Source: Chamaea fasciata (lineage: Eukaryota; Chordata; Aves; Passeriformes; Sylviidae). Taken from it: a stretch of DNA of 64,000 nt. The notes under the pieces are model-generated. The model was not told where the DNA came from and made no database searches. It saw only the letters and a program-made list of their open reading frames with translations. Where the stretch lies: the NCBI GenBank assembly GCA_029207755.1, contig JARCOQ010000005.1:60833414-60897413 (forward strand), in the 5' to 3' direction. A program made the position numbers and the translations under genes. Positions 10,776-22,067 of the stretch are shown in pieces. Numbering within the stretch: position 1 is the first letter of the stretch; every line of letters begins with the position of its first letter.

Positions 10776-13491
10776 CTGACTGGCCTTTGAGTCAGTCCTC
10801 ATGTGGAGGGAAGCCTTTGGGACTTTGCAGCTTTGTAAGCCACAAGCAACTTAACAGCTGCTCTGCTCAAGTACTCTAATTTTAAATACATACAATTTCA
10901 TATCTCTCAGTACCATTTGTCACCTTGCAAAGCATCTTTTAATCTTTTCCTGTTTTCAGAGTGCCAGATTCTTGATCACCTGTTGCATACCTTAACAACC
11001 AATGAATTCCCATCTTACTGTGCCTTGTTTTCTGGAAAGCTGTCGGCCATCATCACTTTGCCAGGCAGGCTTTGCAAGCAAAAAGCAGCAGATAGAGAGG
11101 AATTTGAGTGAGATCACTCAGCTTTGCTTTCTCATTCATTCCTCTGGATTTCCGCACACTTTAATAGTCACAAGTGGTAACCTATTTTTGTTGAGCCCAA
11201 TTATAATGAGATTTTTTTAGAAATCCCTGCAGCTGGATGTTTATATTGGCACCAAGGTATGCTTAATGCATATTTTACAGACCAAAGAGCTAATTTTGGG
11301 AATCTGCTAGCAGCATTTGAATGCTCCATTATAATGCCAGGATTTGTAAATTGAGGCTTTGAATAGGTTTGGCTTAAATGCTGAGGGAATGAGATGGTCT
11401 TTAGGCCTGGCTGCAAGTTTAGCATCTAATACAAAGTCAGTGGAAAATCAATTCGTCTTTCCATTTGCCTTAATGGACTTTTGGATCAAACCCATATTCT
11501 TAAAAGCATTTGAGTGCATGAATAGTGTCAGGTTTTCAGACAGGTTTTTAATTTGCAAGCCTGAGTAGTTGCTGGTGGAACCCCAGGTATGCAGACATCT
11601 GCAGATAGGACCTTCTGCTTCTGAGTGACTGTACCAGAGCCTGTGTGTGCTTGTATCCAGAAAAAAGGGCAGCCTTGTTCACCCTGGTCTAAAAATTCAC
11701 TGCTTTTTTTTTTTAAGTAGCTTATTAGAGAAATTATATTTCAGAAATACTAGTGTAAAAAGAGAGTAAAAAATATTAGAGTAAAAAGACAGGCAACTGA
11801 CATCCTTTCTTAAGGAATGCTTGGGAAAAGGAGGTTTGGGAAAAAAGGGCTTGCTCTGAGCCAGCCACTGCCAGCATACGACTACCTTCATCCAAGTGCC
11901 ACAGTGGCTGAAAGAGTATGAGCAAAGCCCTGTAGAAGACAACAGTGAGTTTCCATGTGTTTAAAAAAATTATATAAAAATAAGTAAGTCAACAGAAGCA
12001 CTACTAATCTACATCATTATGCTATAGATCCTTCAAATGCAAATGGTTTATTACTTTGCCTATACAATAAATTCACTGCAAAAACAACTCTTCACATTCC
12101 TTATGCTTTTAACCTTGGCCTTGACTGCTGAAAATGTTCTTTATTTAATGCTTCAGTGTTCCTACTGCTTGGCAAGCTGCTGGTTGGGCACATAAGGGGA
12201 ATTTGATTGAAAGGCTGTGCTACATTTAGGATCAAATCCTCCGGGGCTAATTCACTAAGGGTGCAGCACAGCTCAGTGAAGGAACTGCTAAGGTTTATAG
12301 AAGCTAAGGTAGGTTCTAACGAAAAGCAATTGCCTTTTTACTCAGTGCAAATTGGCAGAAGCCTTCTCCAGCAGGTGCCTTGTTGATCTTGCCCTCCAGT
12401 TGTGTGAAACCCTCTATAAGGGTGATGCTGCCACCCAGACATGCTGTGAAGCCTCTCACAGCTGGGATCTGCCATAAGGTGTGGGAGGCCAGCTTTGCAC
12501 GCTGCATCTTGCACCTCCTGTGTATGGATCAAGGCAAACACGAGATAATACGGTTCTGCAAAATGTCATGGAAATGTTGGTGTCCTCCATGGTGCACGTG
12601 TGCATGGCCAGGGCACAAGCATCTGCCATTAAATACTTTGTGAAGGTTCTTCTGAGTTGAGGGACTTATGTGCAAGTTTGGTTGTTTTAAGTCCAGTTTG
12701 ACTGCTCCTGGATGCTTGATGGAATTATCTTTTCTCTATTTCTCCCACTCATTTGTATGAGCTTCATGTCAGAAATCAGGAATAATGGAACAAAGAGAAG
12801 CTAGAGATAGTTCCATGAAGACAGTCAAGGCTGTTTGAAGCTTCTTGCTACTTTTATGTTTCCTTTTGTTGCATTTGATTTTTTGCCTTCAGGCAGGAAA
12901 GGGAGGTAGGAAATTTGCATGAAGATGGAATTACTTCTACACTTTCCTCTTTGAATTTACATGGGCTACTCAATTTTTTACTGAGGCCTAAGGGGTAATT
13001 TCATCAAGGTCCGCTTAGGCAAGAGGCAGCACATGAGATCAGCTTTCCTGACAATGCTTATGTCTTCAGTGCTGCACTAGGCAAGAGGAAACCACCCATG
13101 CTTCCCTGCATGAATGCAGGAGGAATTGCTTGTCTGGCACTTGGATGAGATTCTGGCAAAATGAGCCAGCAGTCTGGATGCTGAGAAGGGTCTACCCAGT
13201 GTGTAGCCCTTGGATAGTGCAGAGGAAGCCTGAGGAGGTCCTGGAAGTCCTCTCAGTCTTGCCATGATGAAATATTACCTTGCCTCCCCCTATCCTGGAG
13301 TGCTTACATGCTTTTCTAAATTTGAGCTATAAGCAAATAATGAACCTATGTAACAGGCATATTTCTCATCCCTAATCATTCTTGTGTATAAAAAGCTTTG
13401 GTATTATTTGAATGGAAAATTCCAGCTGTAAAGAGCAATCCTTGCTCTTATCAACAGAGCATTTGCAAATCCTGTCAAACTTTTAATTTAG
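10776..13491. other. Unique non-coding DNA with one old-repeat relic and a T11 run
   Basis: Contains the dispersed-repeat relic at 11432-11492 and a T11 homopolymer at 11704-11714. Frames at 10917-11111 and 11002-11220 overlap each other in different frames, and 12316-12507 minus, 12338-12541 minus and 12380-12643 plus pile up on the same DNA, which is the pattern of chance openness. No exon is supported. Confidence 0.5.
11432..11492. repeat. Candidate relic of an old dispersed repeat
   Basis: 'caaagtcagtggaaaatcaa' is followed by 'ccatttgccttaatggactt' and 'ttggatcaaaccc'. The second part is a loose inverted echo of the first, and the ending 'TTGGATCAAACCC' parallels the beginning of the copy at 24522 read on the other strand. 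It is likely the same unnamed family as the fragments at 7457 and 24522. Confidence 0.4.
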
Positions 13492-13508
13492 GGTAGTTTA
13501 AAACTACC
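13492..13508. repeat. 17-bp near-perfect palindrome
   Basis: GGTAGTTT at 13492-13499, one A at 13500, then its exact reverse complement AAACTACC at 13501-13508. Such a compact palindrome could extrude as a hairpin or be a dimeric binding site, but no family motif is recognised. Confidence 0.75.
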
Positions 13509-16500
13509 TCATCCTTGTTTGAAATCCAGAGAATCTAAGCACTTTAGAAAGTGCATTGCTGGACACAGAAATCCTTACAAATTTCCAACTGACTGCCCAA
13601 GTGTGTGCCAAAAGCTAGCATTAGAATAAGGAATTTCATCCTTTTTTCCCCTCCATCCCATATTACGTCCAGAGAGCTGCTTTAGCCTTTCTGTAACTGT
13701 ACAGTGGTGGGGTGGAAAAAGCAAGCCCTCTGTAAACTGCTATTTTAAAAGCAACCTGTAAGCTTATTACTCAGTTGCATCTTTTCAAGTTAGTAAAAAT
13801 GTAACTTTGAGTGTAAGCAAGGTTCTCAGGGAAAGGTGCACATGGGAGTTCCATGGCCAAATTACCTTGAAATTCTGTAGAAATTGGCTGCTTGAACTCC
13901 TTCTGTTTCTTCTGAAAATCTCAGCCTTAGTCCCTCCATTGCAGTGGGGTTTTCTGTAGTCTAGTAAAAAATTACTCCCTTTCAGAGCTAAGTAAATTGT
14001 AATGATTTAAATCCCATCTTTTACATGTGTTTGGGGGTAAGGGGGATGTTTGTTTATTTATTATAGAATACACTAGCTGTCTGTCTAGCTTCTACTACCC
14101 TGGAGAAATGCAATGAGAGACCCTATTCAAAACCAGCATTAACTGCGGGGAGCAGCCTGCACAGGAAAGGCTGCCCAGATTACCCTTCTGTACTCTTTTT
14201 TCTTTTGGCATACTTCTTTGATGAAATTTTGGACAATTACACACATTTTTAGTCTGATTTTAAGGTTTTCTTCAGAGCAGAGATTGAGAACTTCACTGTG
14301 AGTGAATATGGAGGACAAATGTGGGTGTTAAAGAGCCACTTCATCCTTTGATTTGTTCTTGTCCCTGAGCAAAACTGTAATTTGATCATTTGAGAAAAAA
14401 AAAAATCCTAAATGATCACCATCAGCATCAGTGTTAAGTTTACTTGTCTTTTGCACATTTCAGTTTGTAGACCCCCTTACTTGCAGTAAAGGCTTTCTGT
14501 GTCCACCCTGCCATACAGCATGTGACTAACTTGCACACCTTTATACAGTTTTTTTTTTTGGAAAAGACACGTTTTGGTTAAGGGTTCCCCCCCCCCCCCC
14601 CTTTTTTTTTTTAACAGCTATTTAATCTTGCAGAAAGCTTTGGTTTTTGCTGCTGACAATTAAGACAGTGAGTTAAAAACCACTTCTGGAACAGGTTTTG
14701 GCTTACTTTGAGGTGTTATGTCTCTGCAGAGAGAGGGGGAGCAGATCCTGCTGGGCACAGCACCACTTGCGGACCATTAGGATCTTGCCTGTTGCCATCG
14801 AAGCACCACAGCCGAGGCCCCATGGGGCTGGCAGGGATTTAAGCAGCCTTTGCATCCTGCTGTGCTGGCATTCCTTGACTACTGACCGAGCATATGTCAG
14901 CCTTTCTAGGCTGAGTTGCTGGGAGCACCTGTAGGGCAAGGAGCGAAAATCAGGGAATAGTTTGTCTGAATGGATTAATTCAGACTTGTCATGCCTCATT
15001 TGTGCGGTGTGGTGCCTGCCTGTGCCATCTCAGTGCCTTGGGGACACAGGGTGGCTCAGGTGGCAGAATGATGGGCTGCTGAATCTGAGCCTTCAGAACA
15101 GGGCCCGCAGCTCAGATGAGCGTTCCCAAAACCCCTCGTCTTGCCACCCACATAGTCCTGCATGCAAGCACATTGTGCCCCTGCAGTCTTGACGTTGACT
15201 TAGTACAGGGCATTTCATTCACGTTGAGTGGATTATAAGTAAACTCTGTAAGGCTCCTTCCTTCACTGTTGCTAGAATTTTTTTCCTTCCTGGAATTCCA
15301 AGTAACTCATTGCCACTTTTTTCTTACTTCCGGCAAAAATCCGACACCCTCTTTGGGTAGAGTGAGCAGCCCTGAGGTCAGAGAAGCCCAAGCCTTGGAG
15401 GCTGGCCTGCCTCCCTTTGCCCTCTGGCCTCCAGAGAGGGAACCTTTACTCTTTTGAAATTCCCACCAAAGCCTCTTTGCTTCTGCTTCCTTTTTCATCA
15501 TTTATTTACAGAAATTGTCTTTTCAGAGAGATCCGCAGGATATGCCTTGAGCGCACCTATGTATTTTTAAAGAGCTTTTAGCTGATTCCCCTGGTGTGAA
15601 TGATGAGATTGATTAGGGGAATAAAGACCTGTTAAAACAGAGAAGTAAGAGGTCATTCATTACCCTATACCACCTCATATTGCTTGGTTTCCAGCTATTA
15701 AGAATACATGAGATACAGGGCTGTTGGAAGTGGACACACAATCCTTACTTTTATCCTAAGGTAGATTCTAGCCCTTGTAATTTAACAGTGTCCTAAAAAG
15801 TCCGGCTTATATTTTACAGGTCACACTTTGAAGTGTGATACTGTTAGCATTCAAGATACAACAGGCATTAAATTTCAGCACTTGTTAAATTAGGAATAAT
15901 TGTCTCCACTGCTCTCTGTTTTGTGCAAGGAAAGAGCCAAGTAAGATTTTCACATTAACCATCCGAGCTCAGTTGTGTCATGCCTGTCAAGAAGTGGAAC
16001 ACGCTCAAGTTTCCCATTGCATTTCCACCGCTTTCTTGGATTTGTAGGTATTTATTCCCAGCTAAGGAAGTTTGAGGATTTCAGGGTAACCTGTTGGAAA
16101 TGTGTGGGAATGTCTCTCAATAAGCAATCTGTGACTGCCTTGGCTTAAGGTAAAATTTAGCATCCAGGCGAGCCTGTAGAGGAATAAAGACATGCTTTCT
16201 TTCCCCCTGCAGTGCACGGAGCTGGCGCTGGGAGGTGAGCATGGAACAACACCGACAGTGTTCCCAGACACCCGGCTGCCTCCCCTGCTGTAGTTTTCCA
16301 CAGTGGCAGAGGGAGTCGAGCAATCTGCAGAGGAAAGGCAAGCCTTTAAAGGAAAATTATGTGCGCAGAGAAAAAGAAAATAAGGCAGGGTAGTGATTCC
16401 TAAGCCAGCATCTTTGCTGTGTGCGTTCAGTCAGTCTCCAAGCAACCAGCAACGTAATAAGGACACAATGAGTCAGACTCAAACAGTGCTGTTCATGCAC

Positions 16501-17382
16501 CTTCATATCGAGGTCTGTATACATTCACTGTCTGTGAGCCCAATCTTACCTTCCCTATCCGTATTAATTTATTAAATGTGAGGAGCTGGCAGTCAGCTGG
16601 CCACCCTGCATGCTCAGTGCAGATTGCCAGCCAGATCTCCAGCTGGAGTGGCTGGGTGCAGGTCATCATCCCCACTTCTGCCAGGCTTCCTTGCAGCCAT
16701 CTTCAAAGCCTACAGCTTACTTCCCAAGGGCTCCTTTAGTTTTGCAGCTTCTCCAAAGCTTTGTGCTGAGTCGGTTAGTCCTCCTCCTGTAGATTTGCCT
16801 GGGTTTTGAAAGGTGGAGGTGCCTGGAAATGGGTGGTGTCTGGGACTCTTGTCTGGGAAAAGAAGTCCCTGGATTTCTGAGCACAGAGGGAGTATAGATA
16901 AGAGATGCATGGTGTGTTTGGATTTATTGGCCCTGTCTTGGCAGCAACATTGGCAGTACCTGTGCTTGGCACAGGTAATGGCTTTGCTGAATGCCTGGTC
17001 TTGGTGCCAGCGCTGCTGCAGACTGCACAGCTTGGTGTTCGGACACAGGAAAGCACACTGGGGTAGTTTCATCTATTTTAGGTGCGTCCTTGGAACCGGC
17101 TCCACACAGATATAATAAAAGCACACTTTGTAGCAGAGAGGAAGCTACTGAAAGAGAATACTGTTGCAAAAAAAGCATGAAGGAAATTTCCACTGGTCCC
17201 AGAAACCCAACTAGGTACAGCTTCCAGACCAAACCTCCCTTCAGTCTCCAGTACTATTCTTTCAGATGAAATCAATATTTATGATTTTTTTTTTCAATTA
17301 GCACATTTTGGAGGTGATTTATAAATGTAAGAAATCATAAATGCATTACTTTGGGCCAGAAAACTGTTTAACAGGCACATCT
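13509..17382. other. Unique non-coding DNA, locally GC-richer
   Basis: Contains the C15T11 tract at 14587-14612. From about 14700 to 17110 the sequence is richer in G+C and correspondingly full of overlapping short frames on both strands (for example 14698-14934 plus against 14703-14999 minus, and five frames stacked over 16710-17275). None encodes a recognisable domain. No CpG-island promoter or exon is supported. Confidence 0.5.
14587..14612. repeat. C15T11 homopolymer tract
   Basis: Fifteen C residues at 14587-14601 are immediately followed by eleven T residues at 14602-14612. A separate T run lies about 40 bp upstream. The exact lengths should be treated as uncertain, because such tracts are poorly resolved in sequencing. 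On the minus strand this is an A11G15 tract, which could form triplex or quadruplex structures. Confidence 0.95.
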
Positions 17383-17524
17383 GAAAGTGCTCAAGGCCAG
17401 GTTGGATGAGGCTTTGAGTGATCTGGTCTCCTGGAAGATATCTCTGCCCATGGCAGGGGGTTTGGAACTAGATGATCTTTCAAGGTCCCTTCCAACCCAT
17501 GATCTGCATTCTGTGGTTCCATGA
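17383..17524 (+). mobile_element. CR1 LINE 3'-end fragment
   Basis: In sense orientation, 'tgctcaaggccaggttggat', 'gaggctttgagtgatctggt', 'tctgcccatggcagggggtt', 'tggaactagatgatctttca' and 'aggtcccttccaaccca' are the canonical CR1 3' end. The segment finishes with a degenerate 'attctgtggttccatga', corresponding to the terminal ATTCTATGA-type repeats. It is 5'-truncated to about 140 bp. Confidence 0.92.
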
Positions 17525-19275
17525 CAGCCCTGACCTGGGGTCCATCAGGGAGGCTCCCAGATGGGGCTCTCCACATCTCCTGAGGTCTGGCTTCTGGCAC
17601 AGCCACCTCTAGCTCCTGTAGCCTTAGTGCAGAGACCCAGGGAATGGTGCCCCCCCTTACAGGTGGGATGTCACACCCGATCCCATCAAAAAAGCTCCAG
17701 CAAAAAAAGGAGGGGAAAAGAAAAACATGCAAAAAAGCATTTATTGTTTGGTTCGATGCATTAACCCTTTTGGGTTGGCAGTAGTTGTGGTGGGCAAGTA
17801 ACAAAAGCCAACCCAAACCAACAGCACTGTGGGACTGTAGTTTTTAATAAAGACATTAATCCAAACACTTGGGTGCCCCCAGAGTTTTTACTGTCATAAA
17901 AAACTCCTCTTCACAACAAGGGTTTGCCCTCAGCTAATGAGTGGAACACAGAAGCCCAGGGAGAGCCCTGCCCCAGCAGTGTGAGCCATGCTCACTTCAC
18001 GGCACACTTCCAAAAGCTTCCTGGTGGAAAAACTGTGCATAGTGTGAGAGGGGAGATAGGAATACTTTGGCAAAACTTCAGGATTTTGGCATGAGTGAAA
18101 CCCAAGCCTGGTCTCTCTGTGGGACACACTGGTGTTGCTGTGTGGCTTTTAGTGGAAATTAACGGTCGGGTTCTTACAGTAAATGCAGTGCTAGACTGTC
18201 CCAGCAGTGAGAGCACATCACCCCTTCCAAAGAGAAATGCCCCTTTCTCATAAGGGGTTTGAGCAGCAATCTTAAGTAAGGCAATCTCTAGGTCTGTTCA
18301 TGATTGTGTTTTCACCCATCTGGCTCATATTTGTCATTTTATTTTCTTCAATGATGCAAACCTTTCTTCCCTCATCTTGAGTTGCAGTAAAAGAAAAGGT
18401 TTTTCTGGAAACTAAAAAAGCCTTTTGAGGAAAACAACAAAAAAGAAGTTTATGTATTAAAATAGAAAACTTACTTTAAAAGACCCAGCTGTGAGGTTGA
18501 CTCAAAATAGATTTGTTAACCATATAGTCTTGATCCAAACCAAAGATTACACTTTGTGGATAAAGATTCACTTTTATTTTGTAAATTCTTGTGCATGTTC
18601 TTTTAGTCTTCTGGAAAAAAATTGCTTTTCTCTACTTTGTTTCCCCTCCCCCATTTTTTACATTTTAGTCTCCATGATCTATAAAAATAACCCTAATTTT
18701 CCTCTGCTCTGGATAAACCCATAGCTATTATAAACCAGAAGAAAAAGCCCCTTTCATATTGTTGATATTGGATGTTTGTTTAATTTCAGTGGGGCTTTCT
18801 AAAAGTGTAATGCAAGTAGAGTTTATTACTATTTGAGTCTTTAATTGCTGTAGTAATATTTTTTTACAGCTCCTTATTTTTATGTTTAAGGGTCCCCAGA
18901 CCCTTTGATTTATTGGCATTGGTGAATGATTGATAAATGATTGAGGTTACTTAGAAAAACTGAAGGCTTTGTATGAAATAGAAGCGGTGCCAGAATGACT
19001 GTGCAGGACCCACCAGTGTATTTAATGTGATGCATACTACACAGCTGCTACAAGCTGCAGCCAAAGCTATCACAAATATCAACTGTTCCCTGGGAAGAGA
19101 CTGAAAAACGTAAAAACAATAAGAGTGGGGGGGTGTTTCCTGCTCCTCAGGAGAAGTGTGGTGTGTTCTCTTGCAATCTAGTTTTCCATTTTAGTGTCTC
19201 AGGGTGTTTATTTCTGGATATCATAACCACAAAAGAAAAAAGGAAAAAGAAGGGTAATAGGCAGGGTTTTCACAG
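17525..19275. other. Unique non-coding DNA
   Basis: No repeat or gene recognised. A 141-codon minus frame (17391-17816) is largely antisense to the CR1 fragment and then runs into unrelated sequence, so it is not a gene. From about 18290 to 18950 the DNA is distinctly AT-rich with short A and T runs. Confidence 0.5.
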
Positions 19276-19335
19276 GCGCCTGAAGCCATTAGACACCTAA
19301 TTTCTGTGACATTTCAATGGGACTTGTTATCTTTC
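19276..19335. repeat. Candidate relic of an old dispersed repeat
   Basis: 'gcgcctgaagccattagaca' then 'cctaatttctgtgacatttc' and 'aatgggacttgttat' matches the pattern TTAGGCACCTAA...CATTTCAATGGGACTT that I recall from sauropsid genomes. It shares the CAATGGG core with the fragments at 7457, 11432 and 24522. Name and subfamily unknown. Confidence 0.35.
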
Positions 19336-21779
19336 CCTCTTAAGCTCCTTTGAAATAGCAAACAACGGTTTCTGTTTCAGGCTTGTTGAGCTTCCTCACT
19401 GCTTCTGCTGCTATCAGTTATTATTCTGATTACAGAAAATTTGAGGGGCTCAGGTACCTGACAGAAACTGTATTTTAATACTATTTGTATTTTGGCCCTA
19501 AATTCCAAACAGTTTACACTTACCAGAGTAAGAAGTAATGGGTGCATTCCTAGGTGAATGCAGAAGACATTTGCTTTTACAAAAAGCTTCTGGTGATAGT
19601 GCTCCCTGTGTTAAGACACCTCAGGTTGCTTTTTTTCCTCGATGTCTTAAAATGTGTTGAAAAGCTAGTTCTTTAGGAGGAAAAGCAGAGAGATAAGTAC
19701 AGGATGCCTGTGTTGGGAATGGAATGGTCAAACAGTGCAAAAGCTGAACAAGCATTGATTATTATCCTTGGCTCGTTTTGTAATTCCTGACTTTTAAAGC
19801 TTCTGATACTCTTCCCACTGGAGCATGGTTAGGTAGGCAATAACTCCTGGGGTGGGTGGTGGATGCTCCTGCAGGGTCAAGCCCCAGCACAGTGGAGAGG
19901 GAGCCCTGATAAGTTTGCTTTTGTGGCAGTGAGTAGTGGAGCTGTGCGGGTAACTGGACGCAGACTGTCCCCAGTGTCTGATCTAGGAGAAGGTCTGATC
20001 CAGGAAATGCTGGACAGGGCAAGGAAACCAGGACTACCTGCTTTGGCTGGAGTCCCCCACTGAACTGAACGAAGCGTGACAGAGAGCGGCACCCTGACAG
20101 GCGCCAGCTGACTTCAGCTGGGAGCTGGAGCAAGCCCAGCCATGGCACATGTTCGCAATCAAAAAGTCATTAAAAATTCACATAGACGAGTTACTCAGTT
20201 TGGAGCCTCTCTATGAAACTCTGCGCCCCAGCTGATGCAGTAACTCGGGCTCAATGTTCCTGGTATTCCTCCCTAATCCTGTGAATGTGGGAGATAGGAG
20301 AAAGGCACCTGGTCTGGTTGGGTTTTCATTTTCTTAATCTTACGGGAACGATTTCCCTCCCATCAGCCTTGGCGTGGATGTCTTCTGAAAGGCGTATCTC
20401 TGATCATCATCCTTCTTGGCAGGCATTCTGCTGAAGCTCAGCCGGGGGAAAAAGACGAGTAATTAATTTTGTCCCTATGTTAATCGTGTAGGCTAACGCA
20501 GTCCTCTGGTTTGGACTCTGATTTTGGTTGCTAAATACAAAAGTCATTAAAAGGGTTGATGTCTGAGCCCTCCTCCTTCTCAGGATCCTGCTGTAGGAAA
20601 TCCATAGGAAGCAGGTCATCTGTAGGTACCTTTGAAATGAAGTGAGGTGCATGGTAACATGCAATGAGTTAGATGAAAACAAGTTTATTCTGGGTTTATA
20701 CAGCACTCTGGCAGTGAAAAAGAATTTGATACTGAAAAAGCAACAAATTAGAGGCCCTGGTAATTTGCTGTTGGCAACCACACTTGCACTTGGGTGCGGC
20801 ATGATTGACAGGTACTGCAGACTTTCCATGAATGTCACTGCCGCTTGGAAGTGTGGGAGGAGACACTTGCCATGAAATATTTTCCTTGGTCCTGTCCTTC
20901 TCTTGCAGACTGTGTCACAGGTGCCTGCTCCCCAAGGGATTGGACTCTCTCTGGTGGTCTCCCATAACAGATCAGTGGAGATTCCCTTCTGGTTACCTAC
21001 ACAGCTGCTTTCACTGAAAGTGAAGATGGAACTGAAGTTTATGCTGTCCTACTTACCAAAATTTCAGTGCCACTGTTCTTTCTGTCGCTGCTCTTTCGAA
21101 GGTGCAGACAGTCCTTGAAGGAAGCAGAGAAGTCGGAGGAGATGATCAGGAAGTCCATTTTTATTGTATTGGAGGGAGAAATTCAGCCCTGAAGCCATTG
21201 CATAAGAAGCCAAATTCTTAGCAACTTCTTTGTGGTATGACAGTCTTTGGAAAAATGAAAATCATTAGGTAGTCAGTCCTTGCTCAGAGTTAAGCTTTGG
21301 ATAAATTAGCAACTCTTCAAGGCACAATTTTGTTAATCGCCAACAATTACACATTTTGTTTTTACATTAGACCAGCTGTGCTGAAAGTTCCTGTGCCTCT
21401 AGTGCATTTTCCAATTTTTAATGGGCTTGGTATTAAGCCTCAACAATCAGAAGCTTGTTCTTATGTTGGAAAAAGTTCTCGGTGTGATCGGTAAAATTAA
21501 CCTGGTAATTTTAGCTTTTTAGTGTTATTTGTGGAGTCGTGTTTGTTTGTTTATGAATCCCTTTTTCCCTCGTCGTAGTTATTCAAGTCCAGTCTTTTTG
21601 ACTTGGAGGTTATTTTTACATGACAAACGACCTCAGAAAGAGATGCTTCTGGTTTGGATTAAAACAAGTCTGAAAAACTTGCCTGCATACTTTTGGACTA
21701 TTAAACAGCTTGATAAGGTGTGAAAATATGTTTTTAATGTTTATTTGCCTCTGCTGGTTTTGCATTAATTGATTTTTGG
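19336..21779. other. Unique non-coding DNA upstream of the LTR-like block
   Basis: A GC-richer patch at about 19790-20140 carries opposed frames (19762-20148 minus, 128 codons; 19863-20063 plus; 19877-20092 minus) with no recognisable domain. A 143-codon minus frame at 20407-20838 also lacks any recognised family and is overlapped by 20642-20875 plus. No exon, promoter or RNA gene is supported. Confidence 0.5.
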
Positions 21780-21976
21780 TGAGGAGGGAAGGAGCCAACC
21801 ACGGATGTGATTTTTCTGAGAGGAGCTGTTAAGAGCTTCCTCTGTGCCTGTCAAAACCAGTTGCTGGCTGGCTTTGAGACCAGTGTAAAAGCTGAACACA
21901 CCTCTGTGAGATTCACATTTTGAACTGAACAAACCCCAGGGATGTCTGTCTTTCTTCGAGCCTGGGAACAGATAAT

Positions 21977-21993
21977 GGGCTGGGCTGGGCGGG
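21977..21993 (+). other. G-quadruplex motif
   Basis: 'gggctgggctgggcggg' has four G triplets separated by loops of 2, 2 and 1 nucleotides, which fits the canonical intramolecular G-quadruplex pattern. It sits at the start of the GC-rich core of the LTR-like block, where promoter elements of the U3 region would be expected. Whether it folds or affects transcription is unknown. Confidence 0.8.
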
Positions 21994-22022
21994 CTGTGCC
22001 GCGGGGCCCTGTCCCAGCAGGG

Positions 22023-22067
22023 CTGATCCCTGCTTGGCTGCAGCCCTGATCCCTGCTTGGCTGCAGC
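22023..22067 (+). repeat. 23-bp tandem duplication in LTR core
   Basis: 'ctgatccctgcttggctgca' plus 'gcc' (22023-22045) is repeated immediately as 'ctgatccctgcttggctgca' plus 'gc' (22046-22067). The copies are identical over 22 bp, so the duplication is younger than the general decay of the surrounding LTR-like block. It may be a private duplication of this copy or a subfamily feature. Confidence 0.9.

Noticed and set aside
17750..17765. 'ggttcgatgcatt' as a tRNA T-arm
   Set aside because: No complementary arm or cloverleaf partner nearby.
17391..17816. 141-codon minus-strand frame
   Set aside because: About its first third on the genome is antisense CR1 sequence, so it is a chimera of repeat and flank rather than a gene.
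20407..20838. 143-codon minus-strand frame
   Set aside because: No recognisable domain and an opposing plus frame; consistent with chance.
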